DNA of 64,000 nt from Thermogemmata fonticola (lineage in GTDB: Bacteria; Planctomycetota; Planctomycetia; Gemmatales; Gemmataceae): contig NZ_JACEFB010000006.1 of assembly GCF_013694095.1 (NCBI RefSeq), forward strand, positions 1 to 64,000, read 5' to 3'. Under the pieces are notes generated by a model. It was not told where the DNA came from. It ran no database searches and saw nothing but the letters and a program-made list of their open reading frames with translations. Positions 1 to 8,777 of the stretch are shown here, in pieces (position 1 is the first letter of the stretch; every line of letters begins with the position of its first letter). The position numbers and the translations under genes are program-made.

Positions 1-134
1 CCCCACCGCAAGGGACAGCCATCGGGATTTTGCTCTTGCAGGCTGCGGAGGGTGGTCATTACACTAATCACTCCCAATAGTCTGTGATGCGGGGTAGGAA
101 ACCTCGTCGTGAGACACTCCAAGGAGGGAGACCC

Positions 135-932
135 ATGGCATCCGTTCGCACGAAAGAAAGCAAGAGCACACCTTCCGTTCGTTCCGTAGCGCGCCCGGTC
201 ATTGGCATCAATATGGATGTGATCGCCGAGCGAGGCGTGACCCCGCATTTGCGTCTGAATCTAGGGTATTTGGATGCCATCTGGGCGGCTGGTGGTATGC
301 CTCTGTTGATTCCGCCGCTGCGTAAGGATTCTTTGTCAGAGCTGGATAGCTTGTTGGAACGCCTCTCTGGTGTGTTACTGACCGGTGGAGCGGACATGGA
401 CCCTCGGCGCAATGGCCAGTCGCTGACCGCTGCTGTGCATCCGATGCCGGAGCGACGGGAAGAGGTCGATCGCTATTTGCTGGCGTGGATATTCCAGCGG
501 AAGCTGCCGGTCTTGGGCATCGGAGTAGGGATGCAACAGTTGAATGTATTCGCCGGTGGGACATTGTTTTTGCATCTCCCGCACGACAATCCCCGCGCCA
601 TGCCGCATTATGACCACACGGGAGCACCCCACCGACATATGGTCTTGATTGAGCCGAATACCCGTTTGCAGGACATTTATGGCACGCCGGAATTGCGGGT
701 TAATAGCATGCACCACCAGGCGGTCCATCAACTCGGACGGCGAATGCGGGTGGCGGCTCGTTCTCCGGATGGAGTCGTCGAAGCTATTGAGTCTACCGAC
801 CCGAATTGGTTCTGTGTCGGGGTCCAGTGGCATCCCGAGGATGAAACCGCTAGCGCGTTGGACATGCAGATCTTCGAGTGCTTCGTGCAGGCGGCAGCTC
901 GGAGCGGAAGTGCTTTGAGTGTGGCGGCGTGA
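135..932 (+). CDS. PuuD-like class I glutamine amidotransferase (peptidase C26), catalytic Cys missing
   Basis: The 265-residue protein has the layout of gamma-glutamyl-GABA hydrolases (PuuD, peptidase C26). It has an N-terminal PVIGIN segment, a GVLLTGGADMDP loop and a C-terminal GVQWHPE motif that supplies His233 and Glu235 of the triad. The nucleophile elbow, normally G-I-C-x-G-x-Q, reads GIGVGMQ, so Gly130 (codon 522-524) replaces the catalytic cysteine. Hydrolase activity as known for the family is therefore doubtful; a binding or regulatory role is an inference. ATG 135 is preferred over upstream ATGs because AAGGAGGG lies at 121-128. The gene is followed closely by a divergent AnmK-like gene on the same strand, so the two may be co-transcribed. 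Confidence 0.85.
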   Translation: MASVRTKESKSTPSVRSVARPVIGINMDVIAERGVTPHLRLNLGYLDAIWAAGGMPLLIPPLRKDSLSELDSLLERLSGVLLTGGADMDPRRNGQSLTAAVHPMPERREEVDRYLLAWIFQRKLPVLGIGVGMQQLNVFAGGTLFLHLPHDNPRAMPHYDHTGAPHRHMVLIEPNTRLQDIYGTPELRVNSMHHQAVHQLGRRMRVAARSPDGVVEAIESTDPNWFCVGVQWHPEDETASALDMQIFECFVQAAARSGSALSVAA

Positions 933-1014
933 GCCATCCTCCCGTTGGAACCGGTTCATTCTGATCTCTCCGCTTGTGCTGGCAGCCTTGTGACCTGACA
1001 ATGGCAGATCTGTC

Positions 1015-2214
1015 ATGCGCCTGGTGGTCGGAGTCAGCATCAGTTCTGGATGGGAAGGCGTCGATGCCGTTGTCCTGCAAGTCCAAGGTATTGGTTTGGA
1101 ATTGCAGCCGCGGCTGTTGGCGTCCGTCCGCGTGCCGTTTCCTTTGTCTCTGCGGGATTGGTGCATCTGCAGTCGCCTGGAAGTGCGTGACCATGGGAGG
1201 CCCGCGAGTCATAGCGAAAGAACTGGTGTGGCCGAGGTGGCCGTACAAGCTCTGCGTCAGACACTAACTCAAGCCGGGGTGGGAGTTCGGGACCTCTTTG
1301 TTTGCGGTCTGTTAGAGCCAGTTATTGGGAGCACCTGGCTGGATTGGGCCGAAATGGCGGCACGGCTGGCAGAACAAACAGGATGTAGTGTGGTGCATAG
1401 TATGCCACAACGCGATCGGGCTGCCGGCGGTTCCGGCCGGCTTCTGACCGCTTTGGCAGACTTTCTCCTGTTCCGCCACCTCCCCTTACCGCGAGTGTTG
1501 TTGCATGTGGGTCACGTGACCAGCCTCCTGTATCTTCCGGGTCATGGCAGTCTCAAACAGTTATTTGGCTTTGAAGTAGGACCAGGGAACCATTGGCTGG
1601 ATAGCCTGATATATCATGGCACCCGTGGACGGGAGTATTGTGACCATGGTGGAAAACGGGCAGTGCAAGGGCATCATCATGAATCCTTGTCGACCCGTTG
1701 GGATGAGCACCCCTACCTCTCACGCCGTCCTCCCAAGACCATCCCTCCGGAGACCTTTGGCCGAGCCTTTCTTCTCTCGGCATTCGCAGCAGCTCAGTCG
1801 CTGAGAATCACCCTCTCGGACCTGTTATGCACCGCCACGTGCTGGATAGCTCGATCCGTTGCCGACGCCGTCCGCCAATGGTTGCCCGCGGATGCCTTGA
1901 CCCATCCCCTTCTCGTCAGCGGCGGTGGCGTACGCAATGGCTTCCTCTGGCAATTGTTGGCCCAGCACTTCCCCGTTGGGTTGCAGCGGACCGATGTGGC
2001 GGGGATTCCTCCACTAGGCCGACAGGCGGCTGCTGCTGCGATCCTCGCTACCTTGACTTGCGATGGTGTCGCCGGTCAATTCCCCTTTCTCACAGGCGCC
2101 CGAGGAGGACGATGGTTGGGTAGTTTTTGTCCTGGCGATCCACGACATTGGTCGCGATTGAGTGCTTGGGTTGCCGAACAAACCAAGGACTTGGCGCTTC
2201 TCCGTGCCGCCTGA
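1015..2214 (+). CDS. divergent anhydro-N-acetylmuramic acid kinase (AnmK)-like protein
   Basis: The 399-residue protein matches AnmK in several places: FEVGPGN around residue 187, a PKTIPPETFGRAF stretch resembling the PKSTGRE motif, LLVSGGGVRN, a TDVAGIPPLGRQAAAAA segment and an FPFLTGA segment near the end. AnmK phosphorylates 1,6-anhydro-MurNAc during cell-wall recycling. Key motifs are altered. The ATP-binding MSGTSLDG motif is replaced by SISSGWEG, and the YDTGPGN loop carries Glu187 where the family has the Asp that I recall as the catalytic base. Fold membership is fairly secure, but activity and substrate are uncertain. It starts 82 bases after the amidotransferase-like gene. Confidence 0.7.
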   Translation: MRLVVGVSISSGWEGVDAVVLQVQGIGLELQPRLLASVRVPFPLSLRDWCICSRLEVRDHGRPASHSERTGVAEVAVQALRQTLTQAGVGVRDLFVCGLLEPVIGSTWLDWAEMAARLAEQTGCSVVHSMPQRDRAAGGSGRLLTALADFLLFRHLPLPRVLLHVGHVTSLLYLPGHGSLKQLFGFEVGPGNHWLDSLIYHGTRGREYCDHGGKRAVQGHHHESLSTRWDEHPYLSRRPPKTIPPETFGRAFLLSAFAAAQSLRITLSDLLCTATCWIARSVADAVRQWLPADALTHPLLVSGGGVRNGFLWQLLAQHFPVGLQRTDVAGIPPLGRQAAAAAILATLTCDGVAGQFPFLTGARGGRWLGSFCPGDPRHWSRLSAWVAEQTKDLALLRAA

Positions 2215-2476
2215 CTTGCCACCAATACTGGCCGCAAGTAATGCTCACACGATAGGGGGTCTCCTATCATACTCGTCGCCATGAGTTATATGCACATGAA
2301 ACTTCATAAACAATTTTCTAAGATGGTACAAACAAATTGCAAACAGCGCTGTGCCACACAGCGATATGAGTTGAATCGTGTTTAAGTGAAATGAAGAATC
2401 CGCTCGAAAGAGCTGGAGTGGATCATATCATTTGGTTTCACTGCACTTAGTTTCACCTGAGTTTCAAGTGACAAGT

Positions 2477-2550
2477 CGGGGTGACAGGATTTGAACCTGC
2501 GACTTCGTGGTCCCAAACCACGCGCTCTAGCCAGGCTGAGCTACACCCCG
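2477..2550 (-). tRNA. tRNA-Pro (anticodon TGG)
   Basis: Read on the minus strand, this 74-nt gene has a complete cloverleaf. The acceptor arm pairs CGGGGTG with CACCCCG, the anticodon stem is CGTGG/CCACG with loop TTTGGGA (anticodon TGG at 2513-2515), and the T-arm contains the GGTTCAAATCC core. No CCA end is encoded. It stands alone. The flanks (2215-2476 and 2551-2841) hold no convincing ORF. The side downstream of the tRNA is noticeably AT-rich, but I found no duplicated tRNA end that would mark an integration site. Confidence 0.95.
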
Positions 2551-2841
2551 TTGTCTTAGCTTCGATGGGGGCGGTGATATTTTCCCATCCCTCCATCATA
2601 GCTTTCCTATCCGCTATTGTAGGAAAAAGAGCGGAAAAATAAAGGGCGAATGTGGGAAGTTCAGGGGAACATCCCCCGTGGGTCTACGAGCATGGGTGGT
2701 GGAAAGTGACCCCAACGCTCCCCATGCTTTCCGTCCTGATGGGATTTGGTCAGAGCCTAGGTGCCCAAGGGTCACCGGCAAGTTCGTTCCACTCCTTAGG
2801 GTTGTTTTCTCTGCGGGGATGGTTTTCACAATTGGCGGCAG

Positions 2842-3381
2842 TCACTTAATCAACAGCGAGTCGAGGAATGCGCGAGCTGTATTGCTTGTGACAAATTGGG
2901 GTGAGCCAAGCACCATGATTTGGTACAAGCGTTGTTTGCACAGGATGTAACGGCAGACCATTTGTCTGTCGTCCGTGTGCCACGTGATTTCTTGACCCGG
3001 CAGTTTTTGCTCCCCGAAGACAAGATTTTTCAGTTGGATCATGGGGTTGTCGCGTACTAATCCTTCGAACACTCCCTGAAGAATGGCGTTCGCATCTGGG
3101 GGTTGAGTCGGTAAATCGGCATACCCAAAGAGGAAAATATCCCCCTCTACAGTGGCGTAAGTGGCGAGCCGTAATGTGACCGAGTTCCCCCCGATGCGGA
3201 GAGTACGTTTGGACTCCTTGGGCTTATCGGGAAACTGCACAGTCCCTTTCCCGTCGGGGGTCGAGAAGCGATAAGACTTTTCCAAAAGGCGGACAGGGTG
3301 GGCCAGAGAGTCCATTGCGTGGTGGTTCATGCCGATAACCAGTGCGGTGAACCACGTTAGCAGGCACAACAGGTTGATCAT
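2842..3381 (-). CDS. secreted protein of unknown function, paralogue of the gene upstream
   Basis: The 179-residue protein has a hydrophobic N-terminus (LLCLLTWFTALVIG) typical of a signal peptide or anchor, followed by a compact globular domain. Its second half aligns by eye with the adjacent upstream gene: a YADLP motif, an element of the form G-E-Q-K-L-P-G-Q-E, then RLYQIMVLGS and a closing VTSNTARAFLDS. The ATG overlaps the end of the upstream gene by four bases (ATGA type), so the two are surely co-translated. I do not recognise a named family; the fold could be of the PsbP/Mog1 type, but that is only a guess. Confidence 0.75.
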   Translation of the reverse strand: MINLLCLLTWFTALVIGMNHHAMDSLAHPVRLLEKSYRFSTPDGKGTVQFPDKPKESKRTLRIGGNSVTLRLATYATVEGDIFLFGYADLPTQPPDANAILQGVFEGLVRDNPMIQLKNLVFGEQKLPGQEITWHTDDRQMVCRYILCKQRLYQIMVLGSPQFVTSNTARAFLDSLLIK

Positions 3382-3938
3382 CGGGTAACCTCAAAGGCTT
3401 GAATAAAATGGTCTGCGGAGGGAGAAGTCACTACCTCCCGGCTTCCTCGAACCGATATTTGATACAAACGCGCTCCGGCAATGACAATCCGGTGGCGCAA
3501 AAATCCCTCCGGCGTTTCAATGAGCAGGTCCCTTGCAGGATATTTTTCGTATCCGATCGTCAATTCTTTTTCCTCCAGTATTTTACCCCGTGGTCCTTTG
3601 ACGGCGTCGCGTACTTTGTCCATTCGGCTCGCAGTTGGCTGTTGAGCGACTTCCGGTGGTGCATCTGCATAACTGACCAGGAACAAAGTTCCCCCGCGCA
3701 ATTCGACAGAGTCAATCACCACTTTGATCTTGTCCCCCGTTTTGCCATTTCCGGGAATTTCTACTTCCTCGGTTTTCACAGGGCCGGGAAATATCGTTTT
3801 GTAACGCCCTGTTCCAGAAGCAAAGGGGAGAAACTCTGGGATCTGAGCCGCCAAACGTGGAATGCCGAGTTCTCCCAATGCGAACACTCCCCCCAAGCTC
3901 ATGATCCCCAACACGCGTATCCAACTAACCCAGGACAT
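3378..3938 (-). CDS. secreted protein of unknown function, first gene of a paralogous pair
   Basis: The 186-residue protein begins with a signal-like segment (WIRVLGIMSLGGVFALGELG) when started at the ATG at 3938; an upstream in-frame ATG at 4040 would add 34 residues lacking signal character. The mature part contains a YADAPP motif, an R-D-A-V-K-G element, RLYQISVRGS and VTSPSADHFIQAF, each with a counterpart in the downstream gene. The pair probably arose by tandem duplication and forms a two-gene operon through the ATGA overlap. The family is unknown to me; export is inferred from the N-terminus. Confidence 0.75.
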   Translation of the reverse strand: MSWVSWIRVLGIMSLGGVFALGELGIPRLAAQIPEFLPFASGTGRYKTIFPGPVKTEEVEIPGNGKTGDKIKVVIDSVELRGGTLFLVSYADAPPEVAQQPTASRMDKVRDAVKGPRGKILEEKELTIGYEKYPARDLLIETPEGFLRHRIVIAGARLYQISVRGSREVVTSPSADHFIQAFEVTR

Positions 3939-4394
3939 CCATGACTTTCCGTGTCGCACGGTTTGGCCTCCGTTTCTCAAGCTCACGACGTACCAGGAAT
4001 GGTTCCAGGAGTGTTGATTCTCACCGAGGAGTCGCCACACCTTGTCAAAAACCTTTTCAGTGGGCGGTCGGGTGCTGTTGAAACTAGCGGAAGTTCACGC
4101 TCACCCGAGTCATTCGCCGGCCACCATAGCGGATTAGGACGATTGCTGCAAGGCAAAGGCCAACCTAGCCTCCCAACGTAAGGAGGTAATGTTCTCGTTA
4201 TGGAGCATGCGGCGGGCAAGTCACGGTCAAGGCTTGAAAGAAGGAACTGCAAATAATCTTGGAGCCTATTGAGATCGTAGCTGGTTTGGCACAGTCGGGA
4301 GCTGGTATTTTTGTGACCCCCCGAAGAGTTTGGCTCTGGGTAACTATAATGGTGCAGAGAGATCACCCTGGAAACCAAAGTTCGAGGACCCAAC
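3939..4394. other. intergenic region with an isolated strong Shine-Dalgarno
   Basis: About 450 bases separate the divergent secreted-protein pair (minus) from the ferredoxin gene (plus). No long ORF is convincing. A perfect AAGGAGGT occurs at 4180-4187. The ATG at 4189 (27 codons, stop ending at 4272) is only two bases beyond the GGAGG core, and a second ATG at 4200 opens an 18-codon frame. Either could be a leader peptide, but no conserved peptide is recognisable. Confidence 0.4.
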
Positions 4395-4814
4395 ATGGCT
4401 GGAGTCAACCCATATATTCGCAAGGTTCCGTTGAAACGGCCCACACGACCCTACACGGTGACGTTTATCGATGAAGAAACGGGCAAGACCACGACGTATC
4501 GCATGGATCCTGAGACGTTTCCGTTTGGCAAAATTGGCCAGGATGGGAGCTTGCTAGCCATAGCGGAAGAAGCGGGGGTGGAGATCAACCACTCCTGCGG
4601 TGGGGTGTGTGCTTGTTCAACCTGTCATGTCTATGTAACCCAAGGTTTGGAATCCTGCCCGCCGCCGACGGAGGATGAGGAGGATATGTTGGATGAGGCG
4701 CCCGCGGTGACACCGGAGTCTCGCCTGAGTTGCCAATGTGTTCCCGATGGCAGCAGTGATGTCGTGGTGGTTATCCCGAAATGGAACCGTAATCTAGTCA
4801 AAGAAGGCCACTAA
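4395..4814 (+). CDS. fdx: 2Fe-2S ferredoxin (adrenodoxin/Isc Fdx type)
   Basis: The 139-residue electron-transfer protein has the cluster motif C-G-G-V-C-A-C-S-T-C followed by a downstream cysteine in SRLSCQC, the C-x5-C-x2-C ... C pattern of Isc-type ferredoxins. The domain is preceded by about 30 extra residues (TVTFIDEETGKTTTYR and so on), so the protein is slightly longer than E. coli Fdx. An acidic helix (PPPTEDEEDMLDEAP) follows the cluster loop, as is usual for partner docking. The start at 4395 has CGAGGA just upstream. No other isc or suf genes are adjacent, so the redox partner cannot be named from context. Confidence 0.9.
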   Translation: MAGVNPYIRKVPLKRPTRPYTVTFIDEETGKTTTYRMDPETFPFGKIGQDGSLLAIAEEAGVEINHSCGGVCACSTCHVYVTQGLESCPPPTEDEEDMLDEAPAVTPESRLSCQCVPDGSSDVVVVIPKWNRNLVKEGH

Positions 4815-4903
4815 GACGGGTTTCCCCCTTGTCTCATGTCCCCTGGATCGGACGGCTTTTCTGTCGGCTACGCCGAGGAAGTTAGTTAGCAGAGCCCAGG
4901 AAA

Positions 4904-5785
4904 TCAACGATCCAGTACGGGAAGTTTGGGATACACCAACTCATTCCGCACCTCTCGAACTCCGGGGGTCAGGCTGATCATGTTTGCGATGCGGCGGGCT
5001 TCTTCCTCGTCTGCGGCCGACCCCCGCAGAATCACCGTATTTCCGGAGACAGTGGCCTGGATGCTTCCAGGATTGGAGATGTTGGTACTGCGCTGCAAGA
5101 GAGTTTGGATTTGCTGCTGGAGTTGCGGGGCTGGTGTTGTCTGAGCTGGGAAACGGGCGACCATCATGTAGCTGTTTCCGGTCTGGTGAGGGATAACCAC
5201 CCCACTCTGCAAGTTGGTCGCGCCTCCAGCACCAAAACTGCCTCCTATTCCTATACTGCCTCCTCGGCCGCCTCCCATGGTCCCTCCCCGGCTGCTCCCA
5301 ACACTGCCGCCGCGGCTGCTGCCTGCGCTTCCTGCAAAGCCAATGCTTCCCCCTCCCATGCCGCCATTGGTGCCGAAGGTCGGTTGTCCAAAGCCGCCGG
5401 GTGCTCCCGTGTTACCACCCGAAGAGCGATTGTTTTGGGCGGAGCCTTGGTAGAGCACATTACTGAAATACGGTGCCAGGAAATTACTGCTGCTCACTCC
5501 TGAGCCAGCAGTCGTGGTTGTGGTCGGAGGGGCAATAGTAGGAGCCTGCATGATTTGCTGGAGTTGAAAACTGCTGCCGCTGCCGGTACCCAAGCCACCA
5601 CCGCCTCCCAATCCTCCTGTGCCTAGCCCTGTCCCGCCACCTGTTCCCCCTGTTCCTGTCCCTGCTCCTAGGCCGCCTAAGCCTCCTGTACCGCTCCCTC
5701 CCGTTTGTTGGGCAGCCGCTTTCCCACCCAATAGAGCGATCAGTATCCCCACCAAGGCTAATCGTGCAATCTGGTCCATGACCAT
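4904..5785 (-). CDS. glycine-rich secreted protein with C-terminal BON domain
   Basis: With the ATG at 5785 (AGGGGAAC just upstream) the 293-residue protein begins with a signal peptide (IARLALVGILIALLGGKAAA). A long low-complexity Gly/Thr/Ser region with GTGGLGG-like repeats follows, then a second Gly/Ser-rich block. The last ~70 residues form a BON domain: SIQATVSGNTVILRGSA, then DEEEARRIANMISLTPGVREV and an ending VRNELVYP. BON domains bind membranes or surface ligands and occur in OsmY-like periplasmic proteins. The Gly-rich part suggests a flexible, surface-exposed linker. An upstream in-frame ATG at 5938 would add a basic, non-signal extension and is not favoured. Confidence 0.8.
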   Translation of the reverse strand: MVMDQIARLALVGILIALLGGKAAAQQTGGSGTGGLGGLGAGTGTGGTGGGTGLGTGGLGGGGGLGTGSGSSFQLQQIMQAPTIAPPTTTTTAGSGVSSSNFLAPYFSNVLYQGSAQNNRSSGGNTGAPGGFGQPTFGTNGGMGGGSIGFAGSAGSSRGGSVGSSRGGTMGGGRGGSIGIGGSFGAGGATNLQSGVVIPHQTGNSYMMVARFPAQTTPAPQLQQQIQTLLQRSTNISNPGSIQATVSGNTVILRGSAADEEEARRIANMISLTPGVREVRNELVYPKLPVLDR

Positions 5786-6044
5786 GTTCCCCTGATCTCT
5801 AGGACGAGCCGGACTACACTTGCAGGTACCCACCCTGGGTGGTTGGGAAATGCTGGCATTCGTATTCCTATCGTCAGTATCGACGCTCGGAAGGAGGTAG
5901 TCCAGGGAACTTCTTTGGAAAAATTGATGAGAGAACACAACCGATCACAGGGGGGACTGGCTAGAGGAGTGAAGATTTTTAGCCTAGCAGGGGGGAATTA
6001 GGTCGGGGACGGAGTAAGGGATTAACACTTCAGGGGGACCCACC

Positions 6045-6962
6045 ATGCAATTGGGTTTCGTCTCGGCGATCCTGCCAGATTTGTCCTTGGAAGAAGTGCT
6101 AGCATTTGCGGCGGAGGAGGGGTTCGATTGTGTCGAGTTGATGTGCTGGCCGGTAGGTAAGGCGGAGCGGCGCTACGCGGGGGTGACCCATTTGGATGTT
6201 ACCCAGTTCCGGGAGGATTTGGCCAGCCACGTCCGCGATTTGGTTCGGATTCACGGAGTACAGATCTCCGGGCTGGGGTATTACCCCAACCCTCTCGATC
6301 CCGACGTGGAACAGCGGCGCCGGGTGGTGGACCATTTGCGCAAGGTCATCCAGGCGGCTCCCCAGGTGGGAGTCCGGGTGGTCAATACATTCATCGGACG
6401 GGACCCCCACAAGACCGTCAGCGAGAATCTGCGATTGGTACAGGAGGTCTGGCCGCCGATTGTAGCGGAGGCTCAGAAAGCCGGCGTGCGGATCGGCATC
6501 GAGCACTGTCCGATGCTCTTTAGCGACGATCAATGGCCCGGCGGCTGGAACGTCGCCTCGACTCCAGCCATTTGGCGGCAACTGTTCGCCTTCTTCGACT
6601 CCCTGGCGCCGGGTGTCGTCGGCTTGAACTTTGATCCTTCCCATCTGGTCTGGCAGGGCATCGACACTGTACGAGCAATCCGAGAGTTTGGCCCCCGCAT
6701 CGTCCACGTCCACGCTAAAGATGAACGGATCGACCGGGATCAGCTCTACGAGGTGGGCATCTATGGTTACAAGTGGCACGTCCCCAAACTGCCTGGTCTG
6801 GGTAGCGTGGAATGGGGGCCTTTCTTTGCTGCTTTGACCGATGTGGGGTATCGGGGGCCTGTTTGTATCGAAGTGGAAGACCGAGCTTACGAAACTTCAC
6901 TGGAGGATCGCAAGCGCGCTCTGCGGCAAAGCCGAAGGTTCCTCCTCTCCTTTTTCGGATAG
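6045..6962 (+). CDS. sugar phosphate isomerase/epimerase-type TIM-barrel protein
   Basis: The 305-residue protein belongs to the xylose isomerase-like/AP-endonuclease-2 TIM-barrel family. It opens with MQLGFVSAILPDLSLEEVL, has a conserved acidic residue in DCVELM, a central RIGIEHCP strand, GLNFDPSHLVWQG, and HVHAKDE plus VCIEVEDRA near the end. The Glu, Asp, His and Glu residues are the usual metal ligands. Many planctomycete genomes carry numerous such genes of unknown substrate; a hexose or inositol-type substrate is possible but cannot be read from the sequence. The RBS is a CAGGGGG-type run a few bases before the ATG. It stands as a single gene. Confidence 0.85.
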   Translation: MQLGFVSAILPDLSLEEVLAFAAEEGFDCVELMCWPVGKAERRYAGVTHLDVTQFREDLASHVRDLVRIHGVQISGLGYYPNPLDPDVEQRRRVVDHLRKVIQAAPQVGVRVVNTFIGRDPHKTVSENLRLVQEVWPPIVAEAQKAGVRIGIEHCPMLFSDDQWPGGWNVASTPAIWRQLFAFFDSLAPGVVGLNFDPSHLVWQGIDTVRAIREFGPRIVHVHAKDERIDRDQLYEVGIYGYKWHVPKLPGLGSVEWGPFFAALTDVGYRGPVCIEVEDRAYETSLEDRKRALRQSRRFLLSFFG

Positions 6963-7114
6963 CAGGGAATGACCCTGATTTTGGAGAGAGCCTTTCTCAC
7001 GGGGTCTGTAGTCCGATATCTAGGGTCTAGAAAGAGTAATCTTCAGGTGGTCCTTTCCCGCAGGTTGTGTCTCCGGTGTTGGTTCAGTCTATCTGCCCGA
7101 AGATGATGGCTGAT

Positions 7115-8440
7115 TCACCGGCTTTCGCGCGGATTTTGATGGTGAAGGCTGCACCAAATGTCTTTAGCCCAGGAAAGGTCCGAGCTGTCCTGCATGTAGA
7201 TATTGCACAGGACAAGCTGTTCATCGGCTACCGCCACCCCCATGAGCCGCCAAAGGGTACGTCCATCTTCTTCGACCTGTCCAAAGACGGCGAGGCGATC
7301 GGGTCCGCAGGCGGGTTCACCCTGGATTTCTTCCCCTTCGCCCAAGAGGGTTTGCCGCCCGAAGTTGAGTAGTTCCTGGGGGCTGCGCACCTTGCCATTG
7401 CCGCTGTGGAAACCGAGACGGCGGAACCAAATGGCACGGTGACGATTCCAAGCCGTCCAATTTCGCTCCTCGTCCCATTCCCAGAGAAAGTCACCGGGGA
7501 TTTGCACACGCCATCCGCCGTCCAGACGCACCCAGACCGGATATCGACGGTACCCTAACGGCGGCTGGCGCAGGTTGGGTACAGGGCCGGCCCGCCTCCA
7601 CAGTTGGATGCTCAGGTCCCGATCATCCGGTGTGACACAGAAATGCTCATCGGCAGCGTCCTGATGAATGTGCTGTAGGACTTCTAGCCATTCCACCCAG
7701 GGCAATTCTGCCGCAGGGTCCAGTTGGAAAGCGGTGGCCAGATCAGCGGCAATCTGATCAGTCTTTTCTCCTTCGCTTTCCGTCAGAGGCGGGCGCCACG
7801 GATAATGGCACCACAAATTGACCAAGGCCCGATTCCGATAAAAGTTGGCGTGGATGTCTACGTCCCACCAAGGAAAAAAGTCCGTGCCTGCTCCGGGATT
7901 CTGAGTGATGCACTCCCGCCAGTGTCGGTCGCGTGGTCCGAGCGGCGTGAGAACCTCAGCGGGATAGGTGTACTCGCAGTCTCCGCGAAGTCCTGGGCTG
8001 TGAGGCCGGTTTTGGCATTCCCGCGCCAACCATTCAAGGAATGCCGACTCGGCAGCCTGACGATCCTGGCGCAGGAAATAACCGGTGTCATCCCGGCAAT
8101 CATCCAGAACCCAGGAAAAGGAGAATTCCTGGGACATGGTTCGCAAGAGCCGGCACAACCAAATGTGATAGCCCGGTCCGGCAGGTGTGGTGATAGCTGA
8201 GGCACGCACCCGCCCCTCGGTGTCCAAGCGCACCTCGATCGGCTCAGCGGCTGGATGGACAAATACGCGCAGGATTGGTCGTTCCTCTGCATCGCGGCCC
8301 AATTGGGCATCCAAGACCACGTCCCCCACCTCTTCAAACCAGACCGCAACCCGTGTCAGCCATTCCCGCACGGCTTCCAAGGCTAACGGTGCTCGGTTTT
8401 TCCGGCAGACCATCCCTTGCAAGGTCAGCGTGATACCCAT
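7115..8440 (-). CDS. conserved-looking cytoplasmic protein of unknown function
   Basis: The 441-residue protein has no signal peptide or membrane span. It is rich in Trp, Arg and acidic residues, with a distinctive central stretch (FFPWWDVDIHANFYRNR then LVNLWCHYPWRPP) and a C-terminal region containing WRLMGVAVADEQLVLCN. I do not recognise a family. It is convergent with the preceding isomerase gene and divergent from gatB. The long open frame and sensible codon use argue that it is real. The ATG at 8440 has only a weak GAGGG upstream. Confidence 0.65.
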   Translation of the reverse strand: MGITLTLQGMVCRKNRAPLALEAVREWLTRVAVWFEEVGDVVLDAQLGRDAEERPILRVFVHPAAEPIEVRLDTEGRVRASAITTPAGPGYHIWLCRLLRTMSQEFSFSWVLDDCRDDTGYFLRQDRQAAESAFLEWLARECQNRPHSPGLRGDCEYTYPAEVLTPLGPRDRHWRECITQNPGAGTDFFPWWDVDIHANFYRNRALVNLWCHYPWRPPLTESEGEKTDQIAADLATAFQLDPAAELPWVEWLEVLQHIHQDAADEHFCVTPDDRDLSIQLWRRAGPVPNLRQPPLGYRRYPVWVRLDGGWRVQIPGDFLWEWDEERNWTAWNRHRAIWFRRLGFHSGNGKVRSPQELLNFGRQTLLGEGEEIQGEPACGPDRLAVFGQVEEDGRTLWRLMGVAVADEQLVLCNIYMQDSSDLSWAKDIWCSLHHQNPRESR

Positions 8441-8777
8441 AGATGGGGGCGCCCTCGACTATTCATCGTTCGCAACCTGTCCCACGATCACGATTGTGCT
8501 CTGCGGTCCTAAAGAGAGTCCGCGGTCGATTGTACACACCACCGGGTAACAGCGGCGAGCCGAGGTGTTCGGCCGTTTTCCTTCCCTGTGCTAAACGCGG
8601 TGAACCTGCCAGGATACTCATTCCGCGGGGAAACCAGCCGATTCCCATTCCGCGGGAAAACCAGCCGGCCGCAGGGATAGCCACTATACCACCGCTTCCG
8701 GCGGCTGCCGGCCTTCCTACAATGCACCACACCTGGACATCCGATTCCTGCACCTGCTGGGAGAGACTCAGGTGGCC
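8441..8777. other. intergenic region upstream of gatB with a 22-bp direct repeat
   Basis: This spacer between divergent genes has no convincing ORF. It contains two near-identical 22-bp copies, CATTCCGCGGG followed by RAAACCAGCCG, at 8619-8640 and 8646-8667 (27-bp period). They lie about 110 bases before gatB and could be paired protein-binding sites or a simple duplication. Confidence 0.5.

Noticed and set aside
2281-2476. Integration site (att) or mobile-element remnant next to tRNA-Pro
   Set aside because: The region is AT-richer, but I found no second copy of the tRNA 3' end and no integrase in the window.
4904-5785. Glycine-rich protein as a PE-PGRS or silk-like antigen
   Set aside because: Only low-complexity composition is shared; the recognisable domain is BON, and the PE motif is absent.
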